A stretch of DNA of 6,272 bases from Methanosarcinales archaeon (GTDB lineage Archaea > Halobacteriota > Syntropharchaeia > Alkanophagales > Methanospirareceae), in contig DAOUYX010000098.1 in NCBI GenBank assembly GCA_030665925.1, positions 1 to 6,272 on the forward strand. Reading direction: 5' to 3'. The notes beneath the pieces are model-generated. The model was not told the origin of the DNA and did not search any database. It saw only the letters and a program-made list of their open reading frames with translations. Shown piece by piece: positions 1 through 5,249 of the stretch. The number at the start of each line of letters is the position of its first letter. The stretch's first letter is position 1. The position numbers and the translations under genes are program-made.

Positions 1-468
1 GTCAATCCCGTCTAATGCTCGTTCCCATGCACCTTTCACGCCACGAAAAGCGTCATGTCGGTCGGGAACCGATGAATCAATACTGACGGCAACTGCTTTT
101 ACACCGCTGGATTTTAGTTCCTTCGCAACGGAATCGGTTATCAGCGTGCCATTGGTGCCCATCGCCACGATTAAACCCTTTGCTCTTGCGTACCGGGCGA
201 GTTCAAAAACGTCATCACGAAGCAGTGGTTCTCCACCACTCAGTATCAAAATGGGTTTGCTTACTTCTACTATCTGGTCTATGAGCGCCTTACCCTCTTC
301 CGTACTTAATTCCCTTTTCCCCGCTCGTTCATCCGCATCTATGTAACAGTGCGGACACCGCAAATTACAGGCGAAAGTCATGTTCCATGAGATAAGCCGT
401 GGTATAAAGTTTTTTCGTTCACTAAATGAATGTGAATGCGGATGTTCTTGATTCTCGTTTTCAGACAT
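1..468 (-). CDS. Radical SAM/SPASM-type enzyme, AhbD/NirJ-like (N-terminal 156 residues; truncated by window edge)
   Basis: The reverse strand reads open from an ATG at 468-466 to base 1, giving 156 codons with no stop, so the C-terminal part lies outside. An in-frame TAG at 477-475 sits just upstream and this ATG is the first start after it. Seen: a hydrophilic N-terminus with three histidines (H9, H11, H13), then WNMTFACNLRCPHC with cysteines 34, 38 and 41 spaced CX3CX2C, the radical SAM [4Fe-4S] signature. SGGEP (77-81), which contacts S-adenosylmethionine, and the TNGT strand (105-108) follow. HDAFRGVKGAWE near residue 140 resembles the haem-pathway branch (AhbC, AhbD, NirJ) that modifies porphyrin side chains with an auxiliary cluster. 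A role in haem b synthesis would suit the nearby haem lyase and cytochrome, but that is inference; peptide-modifying SPASM enzymes share these motifs and the diagnostic C-terminus is missing. No clear Shine-Dalgarno sequence precedes the start. Radical SAM call very secure; subfamily uncertain. Confidence 0.93.
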   Translation of the reverse strand, partial: MSENENQEHPHSHSFSERKNFIPRLISWNMTFACNLRCPHCYIDADERAGKRELSTEEGKALIDQIVEVSKPILILSGGEPLLRDDVFELARYARAKGLIVAMGTNGTLITDSVAKELKSSGVKAVAVSIDSSVPDRHDAFRGVKGAWERALDGID

Positions 469-509
469 TGTGAACTATTTGAAATATACTAAATATTCAA
501 CTTCATGAT

Positions 510-520
510 TATATAAAGTT
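510..520 (-). promoter_or_regulatory. Archaeal BRE/TATA element for the radical SAM gene
   Basis: On the reverse strand the bases read AACTTTATATA, an archaeal TATA box with an A-rich BRE side. Its centre is about 45 nt upstream of the ATG at 468, so transcription starting about 25 nt downstream would give a leader of roughly 20 nt. The same 11-mer occurs exactly at 4092-4102 (reverse) and 4136-4146 (forward), both upstream of genes. A second, weaker reverse-strand TATA-like stretch lies at 540-548. Confidence 0.7.
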
Positions 521-561
521 GTCGGTTTTTTTCTCGTTGTATATAAACTATAACTTCCATC

Positions 562-606
562 TATTTGAGACACTGATTAACACGGATTTACGCGGATTTA
601 TTTGAG
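562..606. repeat. Three tandem decamers flanked by an 8-bp direct repeat
   Basis: Three consecutive 10-bp units at 571-580, 581-590 and 591-600 read CACTGATTAA, then CACGGATTTA, then CGCGGATTTA, sharing the core GGATTTA in the last two. The block is bracketed by exact copies of TATTTGAG at 562-569 and 599-606; the right copy abuts the reverse-strand stop codon of the PIN gene (609-607). Similar ACGGATTTACGCGGATT strings are familiar to me as scattered intergenic repeats in unrelated prokaryote genomes, but I cannot verify that here. The flanking 8-mers could be a target-site duplication or chance. The rest of 469-561 is AT-rich and holds only the promoter elements. Confidence 0.6.
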
Positions 607-1065
607 TTAAGGGTTTGTGATTATCTCTAAAAAATCAACTCTTTTAAAATCTGGGTCGAAGGTCGCTATCTTATTGATTCCGTAATGCTTGCATGTCGCT
701 GCGATTAAGGCATCGTTTGGAAGCAACCCGTATATTTTGCTGAATAGATAAGAATCCTTAAAAACTTGCATGTTCAGGTCTAATACCTTTATCAGATCAT
801 TCTGAATAAGTTCAAAAACCACATCAAATCTGTTTTCAACTTCTTGCCTCCCAATTCCTTTGATCCAAGCCTTTTTTATCTCAAAAATATTGTCTTTTTT
901 TATACTATCCCCCACAATACCCACGATTGTCTTAAACAACGTTTCTTCGAGGGCATTGACCGGTACGAAAGCCTCGTGATGCGAAATTATCTTTTCAAGG
1001 GTTTTTGTCTTCACATAAAGTATTGCATCTATAAGGACCGAAGAGTCAATAACGACTGGATTCAA
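607..1065 (-). CDS. PIN-domain ribonuclease toxin, VapC-like
   Basis: A 152-residue protein of normal VapC/PIN length. PIN nucleases cut RNA with Mg2+ held by clustered acidic residues. Visible candidates are D7 in VVIDSSVLID on the first beta strand, E40 or E41, D118 in LPNDALIAAT, and D137 (with D139) in ATFDPDF; all expected sites are present, so the enzyme is probably active. The start is a TTG at 1065-1063, supported by the GGAGG motif at 1079-1075 (8 nt spacer) and by the need to keep the first strand and D7; the next methionine is at residue 99. The gene overlaps the 3' end of the upstream antitoxin gene by 20 nt, indicating one transcript and coupled translation. Known of the family: the partner antitoxin blocks the active site. 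Target RNA unknown. The stop codon abuts a short direct-repeat block at 562-606. Confidence 0.9.
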   Translation of the reverse strand: MNPVVIDSSVLIDAILYVKTKTLEKIISHHEAFVPVNALEETLFKTIVGIVGDSIKKDNIFEIKKAWIKGIGRQEVENRFDVVFELIQNDLIKVLDLNMQVFKDSYLFSKIYGLLPNDALIAATCKHYGINKIATFDPDFKRVDFLEIITNP

Positions 1066-1264
1066 GATACATCTCCTCCAATTTCTCTGGTTTTAAACGA
1101 ATGGATGTAAACCTCCTTAGTTTGTCTAATATCTCTCTCGCTTTTTCACTTTTGTCTACTTTTTCTTTTATTTCTATCCTTATTTCTTCCCCTTCCTTCA
1201 ATTCCACGGGCATCAAAGGCTTAAACATACCCTTTTCATAGACAACTTCAATTATTTTTTGCAT
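1046..1264 (-). CDS. AF2212-like (DUF104) antitoxin, partner of the PIN toxin
   Basis: A 72-residue protein whose N-terminal half shows the DUF104/AF2212-like pattern: VVYEKGMFKPL (7-17), then V20, L22 and EGEEIRIEI (24-32), a small beta-rich fold. The C-terminal half (36-68) is charged and probably helical, and is the likely segment that wraps the toxin; this is inferred from VapB-type antitoxins. The start is ATG at 1264-1262, behind a near-perfect Shine-Dalgarno AAGGAGGTG at 1280-1272 with 7 nt spacing. It is the first gene of the pair and overlaps the toxin by 20 nt. A stronger ribosome site on the antitoxin than on the TTG-started toxin would favour excess antitoxin. Autoregulation is typical of such pairs, but I see no operator palindrome here. 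Confidence 0.9.
   Translation of the reverse strand: MQKIIEVVYEKGMFKPLMPVELKEGEEIRIEIKEKVDKSEKAREILDKLRRFTSIRLKPEKLEEMYLESSRY
1063..1080 (-). promoter_or_regulatory. Shine-Dalgarno and TTG start of the PIN toxin, inside the antitoxin reading frame
   Basis: On the reverse strand TGGAGGAGATGTATC precedes TTG. GGAGG (1079-1075) fits the archaeal anti-Shine-Dalgarno sequence with 8 nt to the TTG. The nearby ATG (1073-1071) belongs to the antitoxin frame and reaches a stop after eight codons, so it cannot start the toxin. This site decides the toxin start and lies wholly within the antitoxin coding sequence. Confidence 0.8.
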
Positions 1265-1317
1265 CTCTTAACACCTCCTTTATTTTTAGCTACATATTAT
1301 TATCATCGGCTCCTGTG

Positions 1318-1326
1318 TATAAAAAG
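1318..1326 (-). promoter_or_regulatory. Probable TATA box of the toxin-antitoxin operon
   Basis: Reverse-strand CTTTTTATA lies about 58 nt upstream of the antitoxin ATG. A start about 25 nt downstream (near 1297) would leave a leader of roughly 30 nt containing the AAGGAGGTG ribosome site. AT-rich surroundings make alternative boxes possible. Confidence 0.45.
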
Positions 1327-1368
1327 ATATTTTTTAAAACAATGAAACCACGAGTAAAAATAAGCGGG

Positions 1369-1378
1369 TTATATATAG
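1369..1378 (+). promoter_or_regulatory. Probable TATA box of the CcmF gene
   Basis: Forward-strand TTATATATAG centred near 1373 predicts transcription from about 1398-1400, giving a leader of some 33 nt that contains GGGTGAT (1422-1428) ahead of the ATG at 1433. It lies back to back with the toxin-antitoxin promoter, so 1265-1432 is a divergent regulatory region. Confidence 0.55.
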
Positions 1379-1432
1379 TTATAGGAGCGATTACAAAAAG
1401 GAAAGGCATAAATCCACTGTCGGGTGATGTAG

Positions 1433-3415
1433 ATGGGAATGGTAATAGGAATGGAAGTAGAAATGGGAGAACTGTTCATAATCCTCGCTGGCATCTTGCT
1501 GGTTTTTGATTTTGTCCTGCTGTCAAAAGCAACGGCAAAGGACAAGAAGAAACTCGAATACGCATTTTACACTTCTGCCATCGCTTGTGCGTTGGTCGTG
1601 GCTTCATACTTCTCGCTTACATGGGCTTTTGTATCCGATAATTTCTCCTTAAGCGAGGTGTATACCTACAGTTCATCGAGCTTAGCCATCTGGTATAAGC
1701 TCGGCGACCCCTGGATAGGCAGTAGCGGGTCGATGCTCTTTGTAACTTTCCTCTTTGCTCTCGTATGCTTTCTGTACCGGTTTAAAGGATCGGGAAAAGA
1801 AAGCGAGTTTCGCACAACCACGTACAAAATATTGGACATCTTCCTCATCTTTCTCCTTCTTGTCACCTTGCTGAAGAGCCCTTTTGAGCTCTTACCCATA
1901 GTTCCAATGGATGGAGCGGGGCTCAATCCACTGCTGCAAACGTTTTGGGTGCTCATTCACCCACCTGTGATTTTCCTGGGATACATATTTGTCTTCTTCG
2001 CATTCGCACTGACGCTGGCGGGGATGATAACGGGGGAGAGCGAAAAGCAAGAAGTAAGAGAAGCTTTAAAACGTTCCCTTTGTGCAGCATGGCTGTTTTT
2101 GGCGCTTGGGATAGCTCTCGGGGGTTGGTGGTCTTACGAAGTTCTTGGCTGGGGAGGATACTGGGCTTGGGACCCGGTGGAGACAGCCTCTTTACTTCCC
2201 TTCTTAGCTCTCACCGCGTACTTTCACCTGCCTTCGAGGAGCAAAGATCAGGCAAAAGAACTCACGCTCACAATTACGTTTTCTATGATTATCTTCGCCT
2301 CCGCTCTGACCCGGGGAGGGTTATTGGAGTCGGTTCATGCCTTTGGGAAATCCCCTGTCGGACCTGCACTCCTGATATTCGCTTTTTGCGTTGTTCTTTA
2401 CTTCTTCTATCTAACTCGAAGGGCAAATAAGCCACTTTATACTTTTGACCTTGACACTTCTTCTCTTTACTCTGTCGCTATTTTCGCCGCCTACTGGTCG
2501 CTGATATTTTTGTTAATTATATGCTTCCTTGGAGATGCAGCGCCAATAATAGGAGGCTTTTTCAGCGAGAACCCCATGAGCACGAGTCCCGAATTTTATA
2601 ACAAATGGTGCTTCCCTTTCACGCTCGCCTTCGTAGCCGCTTTAGCCGGTTGCAATATTGGTCTGAAAATGAAGAGATATGTCATGTTAATCGTAGCGGT
2701 GCTGGGTATCGGAGCTGTTTTAGCGGCTCTCGGGCAACCAACGCCAAATCCACTTGCAAACCTCGGTCTTCCGCTCCTAATGGTGGCAGGGATTGCTATC
2801 GCTTGTAATTTCGCTCGGTTATTGTCAAAGAAGAATTCCTCTTCACGATTGTGGGGCAAGGCCATCGTGCATCTTGCTGTTATAATTATCTTAATAGGCG
2901 TTTTTGTCAGTTCTACTGCTGAAACAGAGAGCGGAAACATCATTGCAAAACCTGACTCCGTTATTGAGTCCTTAGGGATGCAAATTACATTGAATAATTT
3001 CACGGTGTATCCCGGCACCGGAAGCGTTTACTACCCCAAACATGCTATCGTAGGCCCTGAACACTCTGCTCTAAAAATGAACGTTGTTATCGAAGATGGT
3101 GGAAAGGTTCACCAGGAATCCCTGTGGATGTATTACTACACAAACCATGGCGTGGTGTCCGAACCTTCGATCATTTCCACCTTCGCGGGGGACGTGTATG
3201 TTTCCATGCACCCCACAAATTCCAGTTATAATTCCATGTTTTACGCTCTTATGGGGCAGGAAGTTCAACCAGAAGATTCGGTTATCGTCGTAAAGAGGGT
3301 ACCTCTGATATGGCTTGTTTGGTTTGGGATAATATTACTGGGAATTGGGATGAGCATATTGCTGTTCAGCGAACTCCTGAAAATTACCAATCCCCAATAC
3401 TACCAAAAACCTTAA
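1433..3415 (+). CDS. ccmF: Cytochrome c haem lyase, CcmF/CcsA family (system I c-type cytochrome maturation)
   Basis: A 660-residue polytopic protein, about the length of bacterial CcmF (about 650). In system I, CcmF attaches haem from CcmE to CXXCH cysteines of apocytochromes on the outer face of the membrane. Seen: the tryptophan-rich WWD loop at 230-250 (GGWWSYEVLGW, then GGYWAWDPVE); flanking external histidines H176 (IHPP) and H302 (SVHAF); membrane histidines H265 and H480 at the places expected for CcmF haem b ligands; about 15 hydrophobic segments; a large soluble domain at about 494-625; and a final transmembrane helix at about 626-647. All expected ligands are present, so it looks functional. 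The start is uncertain: ATG 1433 has GGGTGAT four bases upstream, but ATG 1463 (MGELFIIL) better matches usual N-termini. It stands alone; no ccmA, B, C, E or H is in the window. It converges on a six-haem cytochrome, a plausible client. Confidence 0.95.
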   Translation: MGMVIGMEVEMGELFIILAGILLVFDFVLLSKATAKDKKKLEYAFYTSAIACALVVASYFSLTWAFVSDNFSLSEVYTYSSSSLAIWYKLGDPWIGSSGSMLFVTFLFALVCFLYRFKGSGKESEFRTTTYKILDIFLIFLLLVTLLKSPFELLPIVPMDGAGLNPLLQTFWVLIHPPVIFLGYIFVFFAFALTLAGMITGESEKQEVREALKRSLCAAWLFLALGIALGGWWSYEVLGWGGYWAWDPVETASLLPFLALTAYFHLPSRSKDQAKELTLTITFSMIIFASALTRGGLLESVHAFGKSPVGPALLIFAFCVVLYFFYLTRRANKPLYTFDLDTSSLYSVAIFAAYWSLIFLLIICFLGDAAPIIGGFFSENPMSTSPEFYNKWCFPFTLAFVAALAGCNIGLKMKRYVMLIVAVLGIGAVLAALGQPTPNPLANLGLPLLMVAGIAIACNFARLLSKKNSSSRLWGKAIVHLAVIIILIGVFVSSTAETESGNIIAKPDSVIESLGMQITLNNFTVYPGTGSVYYPKHAIVGPEHSALKMNVVIEDGGKVHQESLWMYYYTNHGVVSEPSIISTFAGDVYVSMHPTNSSYNSMFYALMGQEVQPEDSVIVVKRVPLIWLVWFGIILLGIGMSILLFSELLKITNPQYYQKP

Positions 3416-3428
3416 AATATTTTTGGTA
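3401..3428. terminator. Perfect 9-bp hairpin spanning the ccmF stop codon
   Basis: TACCAAAAA (3401-3409) and TTTTTGGTA (3420-3428) are exact reverse complements around a 10-nt loop that contains the TAA at 3413-3415. The right arm gives a U-tract on the forward transcript, and the complement of the left arm gives one on the reverse transcript, so it could help end both convergent transcripts. Archaeal termination relies mainly on the T-tract; a role for the stem is inference. Confidence 0.5.
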
Positions 3429-3431
3429 AAG

Positions 3432-3449
3432 CTTTTTGCTTGCAAAAAG
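3432..3449. terminator. Second perfect palindrome between ccmF and the cytochrome gene
   Basis: CTTTTTGC (3432-3439) and GCAAAAAG (3442-3449) pair perfectly about a central TT. It lies three bases beyond the cytochrome stop codon (3454-3452 on the reverse strand) and three bases after the preceding hairpin. Position between convergent genes suggests a bidirectional terminator; a protein-binding or dispersed repeat element is also possible. Confidence 0.45.
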
Positions 3450-3451
3450 GT

Positions 3452-4048
3452 TTATGGATGTTTCTCTGGAGGATGGCAAATACCGCAGGTTTCTTCCTTA
3501 ACATCTACATCGTGGTCGTTGTGGCATGCCGCACACTCGTAGCCAGTATAATCTGGACTCTCATAGGCACGATACTCTCCAACCTTATGTGCCGTGTGAT
3601 CAATCGCGGGATGACACTTAAAACATGAGATAGTGGGATCAGAGATTTTCTTTAAGGGTCTTTTATGTTCACTGTGGCATCCCATGCAATATTCGTTCTT
3701 TGGAGATGCGGGCGGTTTCTCCTCTATTTCCTCTGCCATTTCCTCGAAACTCTTTCCTTCAACCATTCCTTCTACATGGTGAAGGGCATGCCCCATAACC
3801 ATAAACATTTCGGGTCCGTGCGGTTTATGGCATTCGTGACAATCTATGCCCTCATGAACTGACTCTTCCAAAGAGATGTAAAAGGGCTCCATTTCATGAC
3901 AGTTCTCGGCACAAGCCGCCGGTTTGTGCATCTCTTCCATCATTTTGGGCATTATGACATTGACGCCAACGACAGCACCAACGACGACTCCAACGGTAAC
4001 CACCACGACCAGAGCAATAATGACCTTCTCACCTGTTTCCATGCGCAA
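3452..4048 (-). CDS. Membrane-anchored six-haem c-type cytochrome, NapC/NirT/NrfH-like N-terminus
   Basis: A 198-residue protein with one hydrophobic helix (about 9-33) and no obvious cleavage site, so it is probably anchored with haems outside the cell. Six haem sites: C46-C50-H51, C70-C73-H74, C121-C124-H125, C142-C145-H146, C172-C175-H176 and C188-C191-H192. The last five are CX2CH; the first reads CAENCH, a CX3CH spacing, followed by M53 as in the CHXM first haem of NapC/NrfH proteins, which take electrons from membrane quinols or equivalents. Extra histidines (H41, H65, H77, H87, H90, H91, H128, H151, H154, H179) could be axial ligands. The redox partner is unknown. The start is TTG 4048-4046 (AGGAG at 4058-4054, 5 nt spacing) or ATG 4042-4040 (11 nt); both keep the helix. 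It converges with ccmF and is divergent from a Yip1 gene sharing a symmetrical promoter region. A diverged two-haem relic of a similar gene lies at 4790-4936. Confidence 0.93.
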   Translation of the reverse strand: MRMETGEKVIIALVVVVTVGVVVGAVVGVNVIMPKMMEEMHKPAACAENCHEMEPFYISLEESVHEGIDCHECHKPHGPEMFMVMGHALHHVEGMVEGKSFEEMAEEIEEKPPASPKNEYCMGCHSEHKRPLKKISDPTISCFKCHPAIDHTAHKVGEYRAYESPDYTGYECAACHNDHDVDVKEETCGICHPPEKHP

Positions 4049-4091
4049 TCTTTCTCCTAATCATATCCTTACTTTCCATTTTTCAATACAG

Positions 4092-4102
4092 TATATAAAG
4101 TT
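4092..4102 (-). promoter_or_regulatory. TATA/BRE element of the cytochrome gene
   Basis: Reverse-strand AACTTTATATA, about 50 nt upstream of the start codon. Transcription about 25 nt downstream gives a leader of roughly 20-25 nt that includes the AGGAG ribosome site at 4058-4054. Identical to the 11-mers at 510-520 and 4136-4146. Confidence 0.72.
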
Positions 4103-4135
4103 TTCGATTTTTTTGCGTCACAGGAAAATTTAGAA

Positions 4136-4146
4136 AACTTTATATA
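4136..4146 (+). promoter_or_regulatory. TATA/BRE element of the Yip1-family gene
   Basis: Forward AACTTTATATA. A start about 25 nt downstream (about 4167-4170) leaves almost no leader before ATG 4173, or about 13 nt before ATG 4182, so the message may be leaderless or nearly so. Confidence 0.7.
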
Positions 4147-4172
4147 GTAAAATTATCCTCCCTTAAAAAGAG

Positions 4173-4766
4173 ATGATACAAATGAACATCCTTGGAAGAA
4201 TACGCGGATTCGCGTTCAATCCGTCAAAAGAATTCGCCGCATCTAAAGAAGACACCCTCACCGACGCTTTTAAGTATTACGTCCCTTTGCTGGCGATTCT
4301 CGCACTGATTCTCGCAATCATGGTGACAATTGTGGTGACCGCGATGGTATCAATGCTTGGATTGTCGAAGCTCACGTTAATGCCTGGATTACCTGAGCTC
4401 GGTAAAATCGCACCACTGCTCGGTGCAGGGGCTTTTGTGGGCATAATCGCCGCGGGCATAATCGCCGCCATTTATATCGCTGTTTGGCTCCACATCTGGG
4501 TGTACCTGTTTGGCGGTAGAAGAGGGCTAAAGCAGACAGCAAAAGCGATTACGTATGGTGCAACACCGTGCTTATTATTGGGCTGGGTTCCGGGACCGAA
4601 CATCATCATCGCACCGATATGGTCTCTTCTCCTGGTAATCACCGGTGTAATGGAACTCCACGAGCTATCTTCCGGAATGGTAATCCTCGCTGTAATCCTT
4701 GCAATCCTCGTACCGGTGATTATCGTTGGAATAATTGCTGCTGTAATCGTTTCGACAATACTCTGA
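4173..4766 (+). CDS. Yip1-domain integral membrane protein
   Basis: A 197-residue hydrophobic protein. A short cytoplasmic head carries the NPSKEF motif (16-21) typical of prokaryotic Yip1-family (PF04893-like) proteins. Hydrophobic segments follow at about 35-62, 82-112, 128-139, 143-162 and 168-196, with a conserved-looking GGRRGLKQTAKAITYGATP loop (114-132) and GWVPGP (137-142). Eukaryotic Yip1 proteins act in vesicle transport; the archaeal and bacterial function is not known, and I do not assign one. The start may be ATG 4173 or ATG 4182 (MNILGRI); promoter position hints at a near-leaderless message with 4173. It shares a divergent promoter with the six-haem cytochrome. A T-rich stretch (4776-4784) after the TGA could terminate it. 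Downstream is a zone of gene relics. Confidence 0.82.
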   Translation: MIQMNILGRIRGFAFNPSKEFAASKEDTLTDAFKYYVPLLAILALILAIMVTIVVTAMVSMLGLSKLTLMPGLPELGKIAPLLGAGAFVGIIAAGIIAAIYIAVWLHIWVYLFGGRRGLKQTAKAITYGATPCLLLGWVPGPNIIIAPIWSLLLVITGVMELHELSSGMVILAVILAILVPVIIVGIIAAVIVSTIL

Positions 4767-4775
4767 TGACGTGAA

Positions 4776-4784
4776 TTTGTTTTT
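4776..4784 (+). terminator. T-tract after the Yip1 gene
   Basis: TTTGTTTTT begins 10 nt after the TGA of the Yip1 gene and before the relic zone. It is the only T-rich stretch in this interval and fits the T-tract dependence of archaeal termination. No stem precedes it. Confidence 0.35.
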
Positions 4785-4789
4785 CCAGC

Positions 4790-4936
4790 TCAAGCACGAG
4801 CACGTATTGGATGGCAAATCGTGCAGGTTTCTGGTCTAACTGTTATTCTATGGTCGTCGTGACAAACTATGCACTCATAGCCGCTATACTCCGGGAATTC
4901 CTGACCCATCCACGTGATATGTTCCTCAGTGGACAT
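4790..4936 (-). pseudogene. C-terminal relic of a multihaem cytochrome c (two CXXCH sites)
   Basis: The reverse strand reads open for 48 codons from an ATG at 4936-4934 to TGA at 4792-4790. It ends with GYECIVCHDDH and ETCTICHP, two CX2CH haem sites. Aligned by eye over 29 residues to the last two haem sites of the intact cytochrome at 3452-4048 (from PDYTGYEC onward), 18 are identical, and the stop comes shortly after the last haem in both. It is therefore homologous but clearly diverged, so not a recent copy. It lacks the membrane anchor, a signal and four upstream haem sites, and an in-frame TGA lies just upstream (around 4962), so an exported cytochrome cannot be made. Its 5' end runs into the ACT-domain fragment on the other strand. 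Best read as the 3' stump of a second cytochrome gene lost by rearrangement. Confidence 0.8.
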
Positions 4937-5201
4937 CGAACTAACCGATGTACCGGGTCAGTTAGTGCTCGCATTGATGCCCGTATCCGACCTTGGCGGT
5001 AATATTCTCAGCGTGCTGCATCAACGGGACAAGAAGACGCCTTCAGGTCGAATACCGGTTCAACTAACATTAGAAATAGAATCTCTTTCTATGCCCGGCG
5101 TGGATAAGAAGTCCTCTGCTTCGGTTACGCTCAGCGCAATAGGTAAAGAGGAACTAAAAGAAGCATTGGGTATTTTAGAGCGAACGGTGAACAAAAAAGG
5201 G
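4929..5201 (+). pseudogene. Fragment of an archaeal ACT-domain (amino-acid-binding regulatory) protein with an internal deletion
   Basis: A forward frame, open from GTG 4914 to 5312, encodes recognisable family sequence only at about 4929-5201. The first part, VDIELTDVPGQLVLAL then GGNILSVLHQRDKKTP and IPVQLTLEIES, matches the N-terminal ACT domain of the roughly 165-residue archaeal protein I know from beside homoserine dehydrogenase genes. The second part, LSMPGVDKKSSASVTL then GKEELKEALGILE, resembles that family's C-terminal half. The middle stretch, about 50-70 residues by my recollection of the family, is missing, and the parts are fused in frame near 5084. There is no native start or ribosome site, and after residue 96 (KKG) the frame continues into the antisense of other sequence and into the 3' end of the repeat-protein gene. 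No homoserine dehydrogenase gene is nearby. Most likely a dead remnant; a translated truncated protein cannot be excluded. Confidence 0.72.
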
Positions 5202-5225
5202 CATCATGGTTATCTCCTCTATTTA
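5202..5225 (-). other. Relic of an operon junction: stop codon, Shine-Dalgarno and start codon of a lost gene
   Basis: Reverse strand: TAA (5225-5223), then GGAGAT (5217-5212), AACC and ATG (5207-5205), with another ATG at 5204-5202. The ribosome site is well placed, but the frame stops after about ten codons, inside the antisense of the ACT fragment. This looks like the start of a gene once co-transcribed with the repeat-protein gene and cut off where the ACT fragment joined. The TAA is in frame with a short tail that may be the original C-terminus of the repeat protein. Confidence 0.4.
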
Positions 5226-5249
5226 AGGTTGTCCACCTTTCTTGTTTTC

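Larger units (their letters stand above)
4092..4146. repeat. Perfect 14-bp inverted repeat covering two divergent TATA boxes
   Basis: TATATAAAGTTTTC (4092-4105) and GAAAACTTTATATA (4133-4146) are exact reverse complements separated by 27 bp. Each arm holds the TATA/BRE of one of the divergent genes. The symmetry could come simply from two near-consensus promoters, but identity beyond the TATA box, through GAAAA, could also form matched sites for one regulator. Confidence 0.7.

Noticed and set aside
844..1110. An 88-codon forward ORF antisense to the PIN toxin
   Set aside because: The reverse strand encodes a complete PIN domain with its acidic residues and a coupled antitoxin; the forward frame has no motif.
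1265..1432. Riboswitch or structured leader upstream of ccmF
   Set aside because: The region is AT-rich with promoter elements; the predicted leader is only about 33 nt and I found no extended stem.
1945..2430. A 161-codon forward ORF inside the ccmF gene
   Set aside because: It is an alternate-frame shadow of ccmF, with no family motif and a composition unlike a real protein; ccmF has all its haem-lyase residues in the other frame.
2596..3018. A 140-codon reverse ORF antisense to ccmF
   Set aside because: No ribosome site, promoter or recognisable domain; wholly within the ccmF coding sequence.
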